In this document: in pieces, positions 27,160-40,700 of the stretch
Layout: the number at the start of each line of letters is the position of its first letter
Position numbering within the stretch: the first letter of the stretch is position 1
Source of the DNA: Odiellus spinosus
Lineage: Eukaryota > Arthropoda > Arachnida > Opiliones > Phalangiidae
Assembly (NCBI GenBank): GCA_963920705.1
Contig: CAWUCO010000169.1
Span: forward strand, 994,501-1,058,500
Direction of reading: 5' to 3'
DNA length: 64,000 nucleotides
Translations under genes and position numbers: made by a program
The notes under the pieces: model-generated
The model's database searches: none
The model's input: the letters and a program-made list of their open reading frames with translations, nothing else
Told to the model about the DNA's origin: nothing

Positions 27160-28082
27160 ACAATCTCTCGCTAGGTGTCACTTCCGTTACAGGAATAACA
27201 GATGATGTCAGGTCTCAATAATATTTCGTTTTAACTTGTTTTGACATCCCAGGAGGATTTTTGGATGGAACTTTTTTCTCACGAGAAAGTGTTGCTCTGG
27301 ACCTTGTAGTGTTTTTTCCTGTTGAGGATCTTTTAATTTCTGATGGTCTCGATTTTTCTTGCTCATTCTGATTATGTGATCTCTTGGAATGTTTCGAGAT
27401 TGATTTCGAACGAGCTGTCTTTTCCAAATTTTGGAAAACGTTATCTTCGCGAACAATGAGATCTTCTGGAGTCGATCGTTTTTTAGATTCTTCCGAATTT
27501 GGTTTTCTTGATGGTGACGTTGACACGGTCGTTGTCAGTGGATCTTGGGAAATCAGCGTTTGAACAGGAGGTTGAGGTATCGGAATTGACTTGACTTGAA
27601 GTTTCTAGAATCGTTGTCGTTGTAGGATTTGGGAATTGACCACCCATCGCTGATGGTTGATTCCCAAGAGGGAAGGGTCCTGTATGTACTGGAGGATAAA
27701 CCGGGAAATTCCATTGTGGAAATCCATATCGCATTTGGGATCCTAATTCCATCATCGCGGGAGAAGGCCAAGGGTATGGCATGGTAGGCGGAATCACTGG
27801 TGGAATTTGTCCCATAGGTTGTCCTAATCCAAAGTTTTTTGTTGATCTTGGAATCGCTTGATGAATGGTTCCCGTTGACGAAATTGTGGTAGTAGATGTT
27901 GCAGATGATGATGTTGTTGGGATATATAATAAGGTAGATTGAGGATTCAAAAAGTGGTTGGGGTGAGACCCGCCAATTGTGGCATTTGGGTTGGAAATAT
28001 TCCTTCCCAAATGGGAATTTGGAAATGCGGGACTTAACCCATTGGATTGAATCGAATAATTATTTCCTTTCTGCATTGTCAT
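27160..28082 (-). pseudogene. gag-like pseudogene, copy C
   Basis: The translated frames (199 and 103 codons) are the same as in copies A and B. No copy has been repaired or has decayed further. Confidence 0.45.
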
Positions 28083-31000
28083 TCTTAAGGGGGAAGTGAG
28101 CGGTTAATTCTGAAATCCTGGTGTTTTTGTGAACTTGTTACGGAAAAACTGAAGCCCGTAAAAATAAACGGTAAACAATATTCAAAAAGAGAATAATTGA
28201 ACTATTCGATGAATTATTATTTAACCGAAATTCTAAACGGAAAATAAAATACTTATCGTTAAAGGTTCGACTCTTTTTGTCGTTGTTACGCGATAAATTA
28301 TGGTCCAATTTCTATCGTTTGGATTTTAATTAATAGCGACGCGAATGAAGTACGTAATGAATGTTTAAAAAAGATGACGGACTAGTTGAACTATTTTATA
28401 ATTAGAAGAAAGCGGGTTTTTCGCTAGTTACGAGGAAAAGTCAAAGATGTCGCTACCTATCGAAAATCGCGATTTCGCCAAATCGACGTCCTGTCTGTGA
28501 TACGGACAACGGAAAAAAGAAATAATTCGGCCCTTTTTAGGTTTATTCTCGCGTGTTTTTTACTCCCTATCTTCCACTTTATATTTGTTTAGCGAATAAA
28601 AATTGAAATTAAAATATTTTTAAGAGACCAATTTCAACGCCATCTAGGATTTTTTTCTCAAAACACAAAACCTTTTACTTCCCCCTTAAGTCTTTCGTTG
28701 TTATCTTTGAAGTCCTTGAAATAATTCGCTTGTTTTAAAAAAATATTTCGTTTTTCACTTTATTACCCGGGACCTACTCTTTTTCTTCCTAATGTAATTT
28801 TCCTTTCTACTCAATAAATATTATATCTTTAAATTTCAATTAATACTCTTCAACTATACATACAAAATTATTAAACTCATTTAAGAAAAAGTCTTTAAAT
28901 CGAAAAGTCCGGTAAAAATTTTCTTCGCCTGCTTATTTTTTATCTAACAATTCTCCCAGAGAAGTCATAACAAGATGGGCAAGCCCATAGGAATAGCTAG
29001 TCCCATGACATTGTAAAAGAGGCTGAAAAGAATGATGCTATAGCAGGGGCTTGTTATGCATGCATAAACGCTCTTTGAACAATTTGAATGGCGTTTGGAG
29101 ATTCCTTTAAACACGAAGTTGCGGAAAGTTTTTCAAATCGTGTTTTTCAAATCGTGTTTTTCAAATCGTGTTTTTCAAAACGTGATTTTCAAATCAAATA
29201 TTTTATTTCTGACATACTCAAACCCAACACGCATAAGCTCCCTTATTATCTCGTTCGCGACGACTTGTTTGTTGTTTTTGAGTTTTCTTTACTGACAGAC
29301 CAGAACCGAAACATTCATAAGCTACCTTTTTATCTCGTTCGCGACGACCTCTTATTAACGGGACTTGTTTTCTGTATTGTATATCTATGGAGATATAAGG
29401 AGTTTTTCGCCAAAGTTTAACCATGTATCTGTGGTAACGGGGATGAGCGTTTAACACTCGATCGTAAAGCTATGCAGCGGCGAGCGCGACTCGGTTTTTT
29501 CAGGAGACCACTTGGATGGAAAATCGAATTTGATATTTTAAATTTGTCTCAGACATCACGTCGTGACGTCTTTTGGAAAAGAGACGAAGGTTATTTCTAT
29601 ATATATAAATATATATTATATTGAATCGATAAAAACGCTCGTTACATATATAAGAGACGATGTTTTTTTCGATTCGTTGCACGACGCCGACGCCAGCCCC
29701 GCAGTGAATACAGTAGCTAGACCCCACTAAGGTTGGGTCTAGCTAAAATTGGAATTATTATATTTCATTCTATATTACGGATTTCGAAAAACGTCGTATT
29801 TTTATCTCGGCCCGTTATCCTTTCGAATAAATTTATGGATAATTCGTTTATTAATTAAAATTTTATCTCCTGGTCTAATTCGTATCCAGCATTTGAATAC
29901 GATTCTCTTTATATATAATTTATGGATTTATATTAACTTAATTTATCCGAGATTAAATTATCTGAAAAAAGCCTAGTTATCAATGGATATGTTATTCATT
30001 ATCCGATTCTGAGCTCCGGTTTTAAGAACGTCGTCCGTATCTATTTACCTTCGTTTGAAAAATCTCTATGATACGAAAAGGACCGTATTTAACTCCAATC
30101 TTTCCACCAGATATTATATTGTTCTCTATTGTATCAAGAATAGATTCAACACAAGAATATCGAACCGTACGCTATACCTCTGGTATAACGCTAGTTTCGA
30201 GCGGGTGGAGCTTACTAGATTTGACGTTATATGCGTTATGATTTTCACCCTATCACGAGCTTTCGAGGTCCGCGACAGAGAGCTAGCTCTCCCGGCAGCA
30301 CCTATCCCAGTAGCCTGATATCCTCCCCCTCGCACTTATCGTAGAAAACCGCCAACCGCTTCCTGCGCACGTGACATGAGGCGCTTCGTAAGACCTCCGT
30401 AGGCTCTATCCGCTTGAGATTAGCGCGCGGACAATATCATCATCCATATTCTTGTGTTGAATCTATTCTTGATTCTATAGAATAAACCTCCCCAATCGAC
30501 GTATTGTGATGAATAATTCAAATCAAATAATGGTTGACGAAATGGTATTACAATATCAGTTTTCTTAAACCAAGTGTGACCCCGTCACATAGTTCAACAT
30601 CTAGCCCCTCCAAATTTTTAGATTTTTTTGATTAATGTGCATTATAAGCCTATTTTTTGTATGTATTGTGTGTCACCTTCCCTTTAAAAGAAACTATTGA
30701 AACTTAAAAACGGGTAAAATATAAAAACCCCATTTCCTTCTTAACAAAGGACCGGATAGCCACATTTTAGCGAACTTTAAGAAACCCCAATTCTAAAGAT
30801 CCCCTCTAGACAAAGTAAAACTTCGTGTGACCCTATCTATAAAAATGATACAAACTAAAACCCCGCTTCAATAACCGCCTAAAAGAACTAACGAGATGAC
30901 ATCGACTTTCACGTTCATGGTCACTCGGACTCCCAAACTTTTCCACAACTCGCTGGAAAAAAACCTCGGATGGCACTTCATCCCACATTTCCCAACTAGA

Positions 31001-33210
31001 AACTTCTCTAGGAGCATCGCATAAACGACCATCGATGGGTCACAGGAACGCAACCTACAGGCATCGTGGCGCCAAACCAAAACTTTCGATTGCCCAACGC
31101 GTACCAATACCGCACCTGAATCGCCTTCTTCCCCCCCCCCCCCCGAACCGAGGCATAAAGGAGAGAAGATGGCGATGGTAAAATCACTTCGACTTGGAGA
31201 TCTCGAAAGGAACCACTGAATTAACAGGATCACCCCCTAGAAGCCCAGGGCCCCCGCGCTGAGGCCGATGATGGAGCCCCCTTAAACTAAGGGTCCGGAC
31301 TCTGCCATTTTTTGTCCTCGATCCTTCGGGACATAGTCGCTGTCGAAAACTTTAACTCGCGAAATAACTTAGAAGAAATCAGTTCCCGCTATAACTTAGA
31401 AGATAAAATGAGTCAAAACTCATCTCAATAGTAATGAAAAAGAGCCACCGAGGCCACAAAGAACTCCATTCGCCCTCCAGAATCCGATGTTCCCCGCTGA
31501 CGATATTCAATCCACAAAGGAAAGGAGCCTCCCCGCTATATGGCGTCGAAACCGAGAAATCCATCAAACTAAAAACACGACGTCGAAGGACGAGAATTAC
31601 TGAAGTCAAACAAAATCCCCCCCTCGAGACCCCAAGAAACCGGACGACCACTCGTCGGAGCATGTGTGAAGACCTACCCGAGAGACCGTGCCGTAACTAA
31701 TTTCAACGAAGTTGCCATCCCGCAAGCTGTCCGAGAAATCCCGTCTAACCCCTCAAGGAGAGAGCCAGTGAAACCGATTGGTACAGGAATGGTTACGGCT
31801 CTACTGTTACGCAACAAAATCCAGCTAATCCGAGAGAGACGACGGCCCCCGAACCCAACTTTTTCGTAAAAACACACGCAATGTTGAGTATTTTTTTTTT
31901 ATTGTTATATTTTGTTTTATCGTTTGACCACTCAGGGAATTATTCGTGCCCCAAATCTAAATGTCGGCTTGTTGTTGAGATCAAAGTCTAGAAAACCGTA
32001 GTACAATTCAACTCCCGTACTTTTTAAGAAACAAATAGAAATCAGAAAAACGTTATCGAGATATAAATAGAGAGATTAGGATAATCTTTGCTCCCTATTT
32101 TAAAACCCCTTTTTATAGGAGGTGAAATTTAATATTAAAAGTGAATAGATATAGATATATCGTAATTTTGAAACCCCTCTAGAAATCGAAAGTAAAAATC
32201 TTAGGCACAGTCCGTGCCAAAATCCTCGTATATATATTTAAAACTTAACGTTGGACTCCCTCTTACGAATAAGCAAAGGGCAAGTCCCCTATATATATTT
32301 TATAAGCACCTTCCGTGCGCCCAACTCCGTGAGATAACGGGTTGTAACGTCTCTCGAGTATATTAAGTATTATCGTTTTTTCCCCCTAGTAATTAAAGTG
32401 TTATATTTTTGAAAGTGTTATTAGAAATGTGCCTTTCCATGAATAAAAGAGTGTTATTTTGATTGACCAATTATGAGAAACCATACGTGAAACGAATCTT
32501 TTTTCCTCTTCTTCCCACGTGATTAAACTTCTCACGCAATTTATCCCAACCCCCAAAACACTTTTTTTGTGTAAGCTTTCCCCGTGTTGGTGGCTCTTCG
32601 AACATTTTTCCCAAAACCAGCGTCTTTTAACCAAATTCGCGGGAAAAAGTTCGAGCGCCGCTCGCCAGGCGGAAACCCGGTGAGGAAAACCCTTTATAAG
32701 GGTATATGTTTCTAAATTTGGAAACGTTCGATTAAAGAGAATATCGAAAAGTCATTTACGTCGAGTTGTCTTGGACTACTGCGCTGCTTTCCTTTTTGAA
32801 GGTATTTTATTTTTCAAAATTATGGAACCCTGTTAAAACTTTGCAGAAATAAATAATAATGATTCCTTGGAGCTTCTTTTCGATAATCCATAAGCCCATC
32901 AGAAGTGATTAACTTATGACTTTAACTAAGAAAATGGGCTGGATAGAAAGAAGTTACAAATGATTTGGGTCGACTTATATATGTTCAACGGAAATGAATC
33001 TAGTTAAAAAACTAAGCTAGCCTTACCTAAGGCTAAGCCAGTGTCGATAAATTGGAAAAAAAACCTTGTCGATCATTTGGGAATCGATCCGCGAAATATA
33101 TGTTTCAAGCACATAGCTTATTAGTTTAAATAGAAAAATGATTCTTCTGGTACACTAGTGAACATTACTATAGTTTCTAGTAGGGTGTAATTGTTAATTT
33201 TTATCCGCAG

Positions 33211-33432
33211 CTACTCCAAAAAAAATTGATTCGACGAAAAAATCGGTTTTTGTTCGGTATATGGTTAATGATGGTTTTCGTCCTAATGAACGCCTTTTGC
33301 GGTAATTTTCGAGCTAGTATGCTGATTTTTAATGACGCTGATAACATCGAGGGGCTTTCTGATTTATCTCAAATTGTCGATCAGATTCATCCAGTCTTGG
33401 TTAAAGGAACTGCTTACGAAGATTATTTCAAG
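33211..33432 (+). pseudogene. Ionotropic-receptor-like exon, copy C
   Basis: The exon and both splice-site motifs appear identical to copies A and B. Here the full foldback transposon begins 155 bp downstream, so any link to later exons would have to cross about 15 kb of transposon. Confidence 0.55.
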
Positions 33433-34467
33433 GTTTCTAACTAGTGTTTTGAAATTGGACAAATAAACTACACCAATCGAATCACGTTTTTCAAAAGGCA
33501 GAACCTATCCAACAAGGAGTTGAGTTTATAGTTTCAATATTCATATTTTAACTAAATGATATATTCATCATTAACTTAGTGAAGGAAAACAAGTTGGGAA
33601 ACCAAAATATAACCTCCCCGACGTTAAGGTAACATAACCTAACCTTACCTAAAATAAAAGATGAAAAGAAATGTAGAGTATTGGAAGAGTAGAAGAAACA
33701 GCGTCCATTTCAATCACATTTCTCTATTTCCCATTTATGTTACGGAGTATAAGTTTTTTCCCTTAACTTCAAGGATTCAGAGAATGCAAAAGAGTGTCCT
33801 GCGTTACCCATAATTGTATGCGGCAGGTCGTAGACTTTTTAATATACACACCAAATGAAATGTCCTGCGGTACCCATAATTATATGCGGCAGGCCTAGAT
33901 TTCTTAATAGACACACCAAATGAAATGTTTATTTTCTAAATAAATATGTAAAATACAAGTTCTTGTAATATAAATTAACACTTGAGTATAGGCTGTACTG
34001 TGTGATTATCTTTGATAATCCACTGATTTGATAAAGACGAAGAATTTAGTCTGGGATGGTAAAGAAGACAAGGAATGAAAACGACGAAGATATGGTAGCA
34101 AGTTCCTCTTGGACAAACCAAGGAATATTGAAGACTGAATGTTCCATTTACAACCCATTGTCGGTAGATGATTGGTAATTACTTCCGGTACAATTTTCGT
34201 CTGAAATTCTTGATTTGACGTGCTAATAGAGGACCATTACTGATATTCTCATCATACAAGTGATCCCAGTCAATGGAAGAATCCAAGGATTGAGCTGGTT
34301 GAGAGGTTATTTTCCAAACCGGTTATAAGACGTTAGCTTCCACTCCTATGATAAAAAATATCATAAAAGACTGAAAGTAGACTAATTTCCATACCGTTAG
34401 TACTTCTATTTGAATAGCTCCTTTTATGTTTACAATTACGAGGCCGTATGAAGAACTGCCGAGCTTT

Positions 34468-34559
34468 TACTGACTGTAGGTATCTCATATGTCGAGTCCG
34501 AAAACTCTAACTCTACTGACTGTAGGTATCTCATATGTCGAGTCCGAAAACTCTAACTG
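34468..34559. repeat. 46-bp tandem duplication in the left arm
   Basis: A unit starting TACTGACTGTAGGTATCTCA occurs at 34,468 and again at 34,514. The right arm has only one shortened version, near 44,360-44,390. The arms have therefore changed independently since they formed. Confidence 0.8.
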
Positions 34560-34700
34560 CTTGCACGTTTCAATTCTTCGTAGCCGGGCCGTCTCTTTCT
34601 TGTGATAAATGAAAGCCGTGTCGCTGCTCTAATGACTTCAAATGGTGATAACATTCTATGCTGGTTGATTATCTCCCTTAAGTCATTATTGCTCTCTTTC

Positions 34701-37700
34701 GTCTCGTCTCGTCTCGTCTCGTCTCGTCTCGTCTCGTCTCGTCTCGTCTCGTCTCGTCTCGTCTCGTCTCGTCTCGTCTCGTCTCGTCTCGTCTCGTCTC
34801 GTCTCGTCTCGTCTCGTCTCGTCTCGTCTCGTCTCGTCTCGTCTCGTCTCGTCTCGTCTCGTCTCGTCTCGTCTCGTCTCGTCTCGTCTCGTCTCGTCTC
34901 GTCTCGTCTCGTCTCGTCTCGTCTCGTCTCGTCTCGTCTCGTCTCGTCTCGTCTCGTCTCGTCTCGTCTCGTCTCGTCTCGTCTCGTCTCGTCTCGTCTC
35001 GTCTCGTCTCGTCTCGTCTCGTCTCGTCTCGTCTCGTCTCGTCTCGTCTCGTCTCGTCTCGTCTCGTCTCGTCTCGTCTCGTCTCGTCTCGTCTCGTCTC
35101 GTCTCGTCTCGTCTCGTCTCGTCTCGTCTCGTCTCGTCTCGTCTCGTCTCGTCTCGTCTCGTCTCGTCTCGTCTCGTCTCGTCTCGTCTCGTCTCGTCTC
35201 GTCTCGTCTCGTCTCGTCTCGTCTCGTCTCGTCTCGTCTCGTCTCGTCTCGTCTCGTCTCGTCTCGTCTCGTCTCGTCTCGTCTCGTCTCGTCTCGTCTC
35301 GTCTCGTCTCGTCTCGTCTCGTCTCGTCTCGTCTCGTCTCGTCTCGTCTCGTCTCGTCTCGTCTCGTCTCGTCTCGTCTCGTCTCGTCTCGTCTCGTCTC
35401 GTCTCGTCTCGTCTCGTCTCGTCTCGTCTCGTCTCGTCTCGTCTCGTCTCGTCTCGTCTCGTCTCGTCTCGTCTCGTCTCGTCTCGTCTCGTCTCGTCTC
35501 GTCTCGTCTCGTCTCGTCTCGTCTCGTCTCGTCTCGTCTCGTCTCGTCTCGTCTCGTCTCGTCTCGTCTCGTCTCGTCTCGTCTCGTCTCGTCTCGTCTC
35601 GTCTCGTCTCGTCTCGTCTCGTCTCGTCTCGTCTCGTCTCGTCTCGTCTCGTCTCGTCTCGTCTCGTCTCGTCTCGTCTCGTCTCGTCTCGTCTCGTCTC
35701 GTCTCGTCTCGTCTCGTCTCGTCTCGTCTCGTCTCGTCTCGTCTCGTCTCGTCTCGTCTCGTCTCGTCTCGTCTCGTCTCGTCTCGTCTCGTCTCGTCTC
35801 GTCTCGTCTCGTCTCGTCTCGTCTCGTCTCGTCTCGTCTCGTCTCGTCTCGTCTCGTCTCGTCTCGTCTCGTCTCGTCTCGTCTCGTCTCGTCTCGTCTC
35901 GTCTCGTCTCGTCTCGTCTCGTCTCGTCTCGTCTCGTCTCGTCTCGTCTCGTCTCGTCTCGTCTCGTCTCGTCTCGTCTCGTCTCGTCTCGTCTCGTCTC
36001 GTCTCGTCTCGTCTCGTCTCGTCTCGTCTCGTCTCGTCTCGTCTCGTCTCGTCTCGTCTCGTCTCGTCTCGTCTCGTCTCGTCTCGTCTCGTCTCGTCTC
36101 GTCTCGTCTCGTCTCGTCTCGTCTCGTCTCGTCTCGTCTCGTCTCGTCTCGTCTCGTCTCGTCTCGTCTCGTCTCGTCTCGTCTCGTCTCGTCTCGTCTC
36201 GTCTCGTCTCGTCTCGTCTCGTCTCGTCTCGTCTCGTCTCGTCTCGTCTCGTCTCGTCTCGTCTCGTCTCGTCTCGTCTCGTCTCGTCTCGTCTCGTCTC
36301 GTCTCGTCTCGTCTCGTCTCGTCTCGTCTCGTCTCGTCTCGTCTCGTCTCGTCTCGTCTCGTCTCGTCTCGTCTCGTCTCGTCTCGTCTCGTCTCGTCTC
36401 GTCTCGTCTCGTCTCGTCTCGTCTCGTCTCGTCTCGTCTCGTCTCGTCTCGTCTCGTCTCGTCTCGTCTCGTCTCGTCTCGTCTCGTCTCGTCTCGTCTC
36501 GTCTCGTCTCGTCTCGTCTCGTCTCGTCTCGTCTCGTCTCGTCTCGTCTCGTCTCGTCTCGTCTCGTCTCGTCTCGTCTCGTCTCGTCTCGTCTCGTCTC
36601 GTCTCGTCTCGTCTCGTCTCGTCTCGTCTCGTCTCGTCTCGTCTCGTCTCGTCTCGTCTCGTCTCGTCTCGTCTCGTCTCGTCTCGTCTCGTCTCGTCTC
36701 GTCTCGTCTCGTCTCGTCTCGTCTCGTCTCGTCTCGTCTCGTCTCGTCTCGTCTCGTCTCGTCTCGTCTCGTCTCGTCTCGTCTCGTCTCGTCTCGTCTC
36801 GTCTCGTCTCGTCTCGTCTCGTCTCGTCTCGTCTCGTCTCGTCTCGTCTCGTCTCGTCTCGTCTCGTCTCGTCTCGTCTCGTCTCGTCTCGTCTCGTCTC
36901 GTCTCGTCTCGTCTCGTCTCGTCTCGTCTCGTCTCGTCTCGTCTCGTCTCGTCTCGTCTCGTCTCGTCTCGTCTCGTCTCGTCTCGTCTCGTCTCGTCTC
37001 GTCTCGTCTCGTCTCGTCTCGTCTCGTCTCGTCTCGTCTCGTCTCGTCTCGTCTCGTCTCGTCTCGTCTCGTCTCGTCTCGTCTCGTCTCGTCTCGTCTC
37101 GTCTCGTCTCGTCTCGTCTCGTCTCGTCTCGTCTCGTCTCGTCTCGTCTCGTCTCGTCTCGTCTCGTCTCGTCTCGTCTCGTCTCGTCTCGTCTCGTCTC
37201 GTCTCGTCTCGTCTCGTCTCGTCTCGTCTCGTCTCGTCTCGTCTCGTCTCGTCTCGTCTCGTCTCGTCTCGTCTCGTCTCGTCTCGTCTCGTCTCGTCTC
37301 GTCTCGTCTCGTCTCGTCTCGTCTCGTCTCGTCTCGTCTCGTCTCGTCTCGTCTCGTCTCGTCTCGTCTCGTCTCGTCTCGTCTCGTCTCGTCTCGTCTC
37401 GTCTCGTCTCGTCTCGTCTCGTCTCGTCTCGTCTCGTCTCGTCTCGTCTCGTCTCGTCTCGTCTCGTCTCGTCTCGTCTCGTCTCGTCTCGTCTCGTCTC
37501 GTCTCGTCTCGTCTCGTCTCGTCTCGTCTCGTCTCGTCTCGTCTCGTCTCGTCTCGTCTCGTCTCGTCTCGTCTCGTCTCGTCTCGTCTCGTCTCGTCTC
37601 GTCTCGTCTCGTCTCGTCTCGTCTCGTCTCGTCTCGTCTCGTCTCGTCTCGTCTCGTCTCGTCTCGTCTCGTCTCGTCTCGTCTCGTCTCGTCTCGTCTC

Positions 37701-40700
37701 GTCTCGTCTCGTCTCGTCTCGTCTCGTCTCGTCTCGTCTCGTCTCGTCTCGTCTCGTCTCGTCTCGTCTCGTCTCGTCTCGTCTCGTCTCGTCTCGTCTC
37801 GTCTCGTCTCGTCTCGTCTCGTCTCGTCTCGTCTCGTCTCGTCTCGTCTCGTCTCGTCTCGTCTCGTCTCGTCTCGTCTCGTCTCGTCTCGTCTCGTCTC
37901 GTCTCGTCTCGTCTCGTCTCGTCTCGTCTCGTCTCGTCTCGTCTCGTCTCGTCTCGTCTCGTCTCGTCTCGTCTCGTCTCGTCTCGTCTCGTCTCGTCTC
38001 GTCTCGTCTCGTCTCGTCTCGTCTCGTCTCGTCTCGTCTCGTCTCGTCTCGTCTCGTCTCGTCTCGTCTCGTCTCGTCTCGTCTCGTCTCGTCTCGTCTC
38101 GTCTCGTCTCGTCTCGTCTCGTCTCGTCTCGTCTCGTCTCGTCTCGTCTCGTCTCGTCTCGTCTCGTCTCGTCTCGTCTCGTCTCGTCTCGTCTCGTCTC
38201 GTCTCGTCTCGTCTCGTCTCGTCTCGTCTCGTCTCGTCTCGTCTCGTCTCGTCTCGTCTCGTCTCGTCTCGTCTCGTCTCGTCTCGTCTCGTCTCGTCTC
38301 GTCTCGTCTCGTCTCGTCTCGTCTCGTCTCGTCTCGTCTCGTCTCGTCTCGTCTCGTCTCGTCTCGTCTCGTCTCGTCTCGTCTCGTCTCGTCTCGTCTC
38401 GTCTCGTCTCGTCTCGTCTCGTCTCGTCTCGTCTCGTCTCGTCTCGTCTCGTCTCGTCTCGTCTCGTCTCGTCTCGTCTCGTCTCGTCTCGTCTCGTCTC
38501 GTCTCGTCTCGTCTCGTCTCGTCTCGTCTCGTCTCGTCTCGTCTCGTCTCGTCTCGTCTCGTCTCGTCTCGTCTCGTCTCGTCTCGTCTCGTCTCGTCTC
38601 GTCTCGTCTCGTCTCGTCTCGTCTCGTCTCGTCTCGTCTCGTCTCGTCTCGTCTCGTCTCGTCTCGTCTCGTCTCGTCTCGTCTCGTCTCGTCTCGTCTC
38701 GTCTCGTCTCGTCTCGTCTCGTCTCGTCTCGTCTCGTCTCGTCTCGTCTCGTCTCGTCTCGTCTCGTCTCGTCTCGTCTCGTCTCGTCTCGTCTCGTCTC
38801 GTCTCGTCTCGTCTCGTCTCGTCTCGTCTCGTCTCGTCTCGTCTCGTCTCGTCTCGTCTCGTCTCGTCTCGTCTCGTCTCGTCTCGTCTCGTCTCGTCTC
38901 GTCTCGTCTCGTCTCGTCTCGTCTCGTCTCGTCTCGTCTCGTCTCGTCTCGTCTCGTCTCGTCTCGTCTCGTCTCGTCTCGTCTCGTCTCGTCTCGTCTC
39001 GTCTCGTCTCGTCTCGTCTCGTCTCGTCTCGTCTCGTCTCGTCTCGTCTCGTCTCGTCTCGTCTCGTCTCGTCTCGTCTCGTCTCGTCTCGTCTCGTCTC
39101 GTCTCGTCTCGTCTCGTCTCGTCTCGTCTCGTCTCGTCTCGTCTCGTCTCGTCTCGTCTCGTCTCGTCTCGTCTCGTCTCGTCTCGTCTCGTCTCGTCTC
39201 GTCTCGTCTCGTCTCGTCTCGTCTCGTCTCGTCTCGTCTCGTCTCGTCTCGTCTCGTCTCGTCTCGTCTCGTCTCGTCTCGTCTCGTCTCGTCTCGTCTC
39301 GTCTCGTCTCGTCTCGTCTCGTCTCGTCTCGTCTCGTCTCGTCTCGTCTCGTCTCGTCTCGTCTCGTCTCGTCTCGTCTCGTCTCGTCTCGTCTCGTCTC
39401 GTCTCGTCTCGTCTCGTCTCGTCTCGTCTCGTCTCGTCTCGTCTCGTCTCGTCTCGTCTCGTCTCGTCTCGTCTCGTCTCGTCTCGTCTCGTCTCGTCTC
39501 GTCTCGTCTCGTCTCGTCTCGTCTCGTCTCGTCTCGTCTCGTCTCGTCTCGTCTCGTCTCGTCTCGTCTCGTCTCGTCTCGTCTCGTCTCGTCTCGTCTC
39601 GTCTCGTCTCGTCTCGTCTCGTCTCGTCTCGTCTCGTCTCGTCTCGTCTCGTCTCGTCTCGTCTCGTCTCGTCTCGTCTCGTCTCGTCTCGTCTCGTCTC
39701 GTCTCGTCTCGTCTCGTCTCGTCTCGTCTCGTCTCGTCTCGTCTCGTCTCGTCTCGTCTCGTCTCGTCTCGTCTCGTCTCGTCTCGTCTCGTCTCGTCTC
39801 GTCTCGTCTCGTCTCGTCTCGTCTCGTCTCGTCTCGTCTCGTCTCGTCTCGTCTCGTCTCGTCTCGTCTCGTCTCGTCTCGTCTCGTCTCGTCTCGTCTC
39901 GTCTCGTCTCGTCTCGTCTCGTCTCGTCTCGTCTCGTCTCGTCTCGTCTCGTCTCGTCTCGTCTCGTCTCGTCTCGTCTCGTCTCGTCTCGTCTCGTCTC
40001 GTCTCGTCTCGTCTCGTCTCGTCTCGTCTCGTCTCGTCTCGTCTCGTCTCGTCTCGTCTCGTCTCGTCTCGTCTCGTCTCGTCTCGTCTCGTCTCGTCTC
40101 GTCTCGTCTCGTCTCGTCTCGTCTCGTCTCGTCTCGTCTCGTCTCGTCTCGTCTCGTCTCGTCTCGTCTCGTCTCGTCTCGTCTCGTCTCGTCTCGTCTC
40201 GTCTCGTCTCGTCTCGTCTCGTCTCGTCTCGTCTCGTCTCGTCTCGTCTCGTCTCGTCTCGTCTCGTCTCGTCTCGTCTCGTCTCGTCTCGTCTCGTCTC
40301 GTCTCGTCTCGTCTCGTCTCGTCTCGTCTCGTCTCGTCTCGTCTCGTCTCGTCTCGTCTCGTCTCGTCTCGTCTCGTCTCGTCTCGTCTCGTCTCGTCTC
40401 GTCTCGTCTCGTCTCGTCTCGTCTCGTCTCGTCTCGTCTCGTCTCGTCTCGTCTCGTCTCGTCTCGTCTCGTCTCGTCTCGTCTCGTCTCGTCTCGTCTC
40501 GTCTCGTCTCGTCTCGTCTCGTCTCGTCTCGTCTCGTCTCGTCTCGTCTCGTCTCGTCTCGTCTCGTCTCGTCTCGTCTCGTCTCGTCTCGTCTCGTCTC
40601 GTCTCGTCTCGTCTCGTCTCGTCTCGTCTCGTCTCGTCTCGTCTCGTCTCGTCTCGTCTCGTCTCGTCTCGTCTCGTCTCGTCTCGTCTCGTCTCGTCTC

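Larger units (their letters stand above)
22178..34190. repeat. 12-kb tandem segment, copy C (complete, 12,013 bp)
   Basis: This is the last unit. It has two private changes: a 30-bp tandem duplication at about 24,525-24,585 and a deletion of about 45 bp at 24,780. Together they explain why later features shift by 12,011 bp instead of 12,026. The T and C runs match copy A (7 and 14), not copy B. At 34,190 the unit passes without interruption into the full-length foldback element, so this is the array's right edge. Confidence 0.93.
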
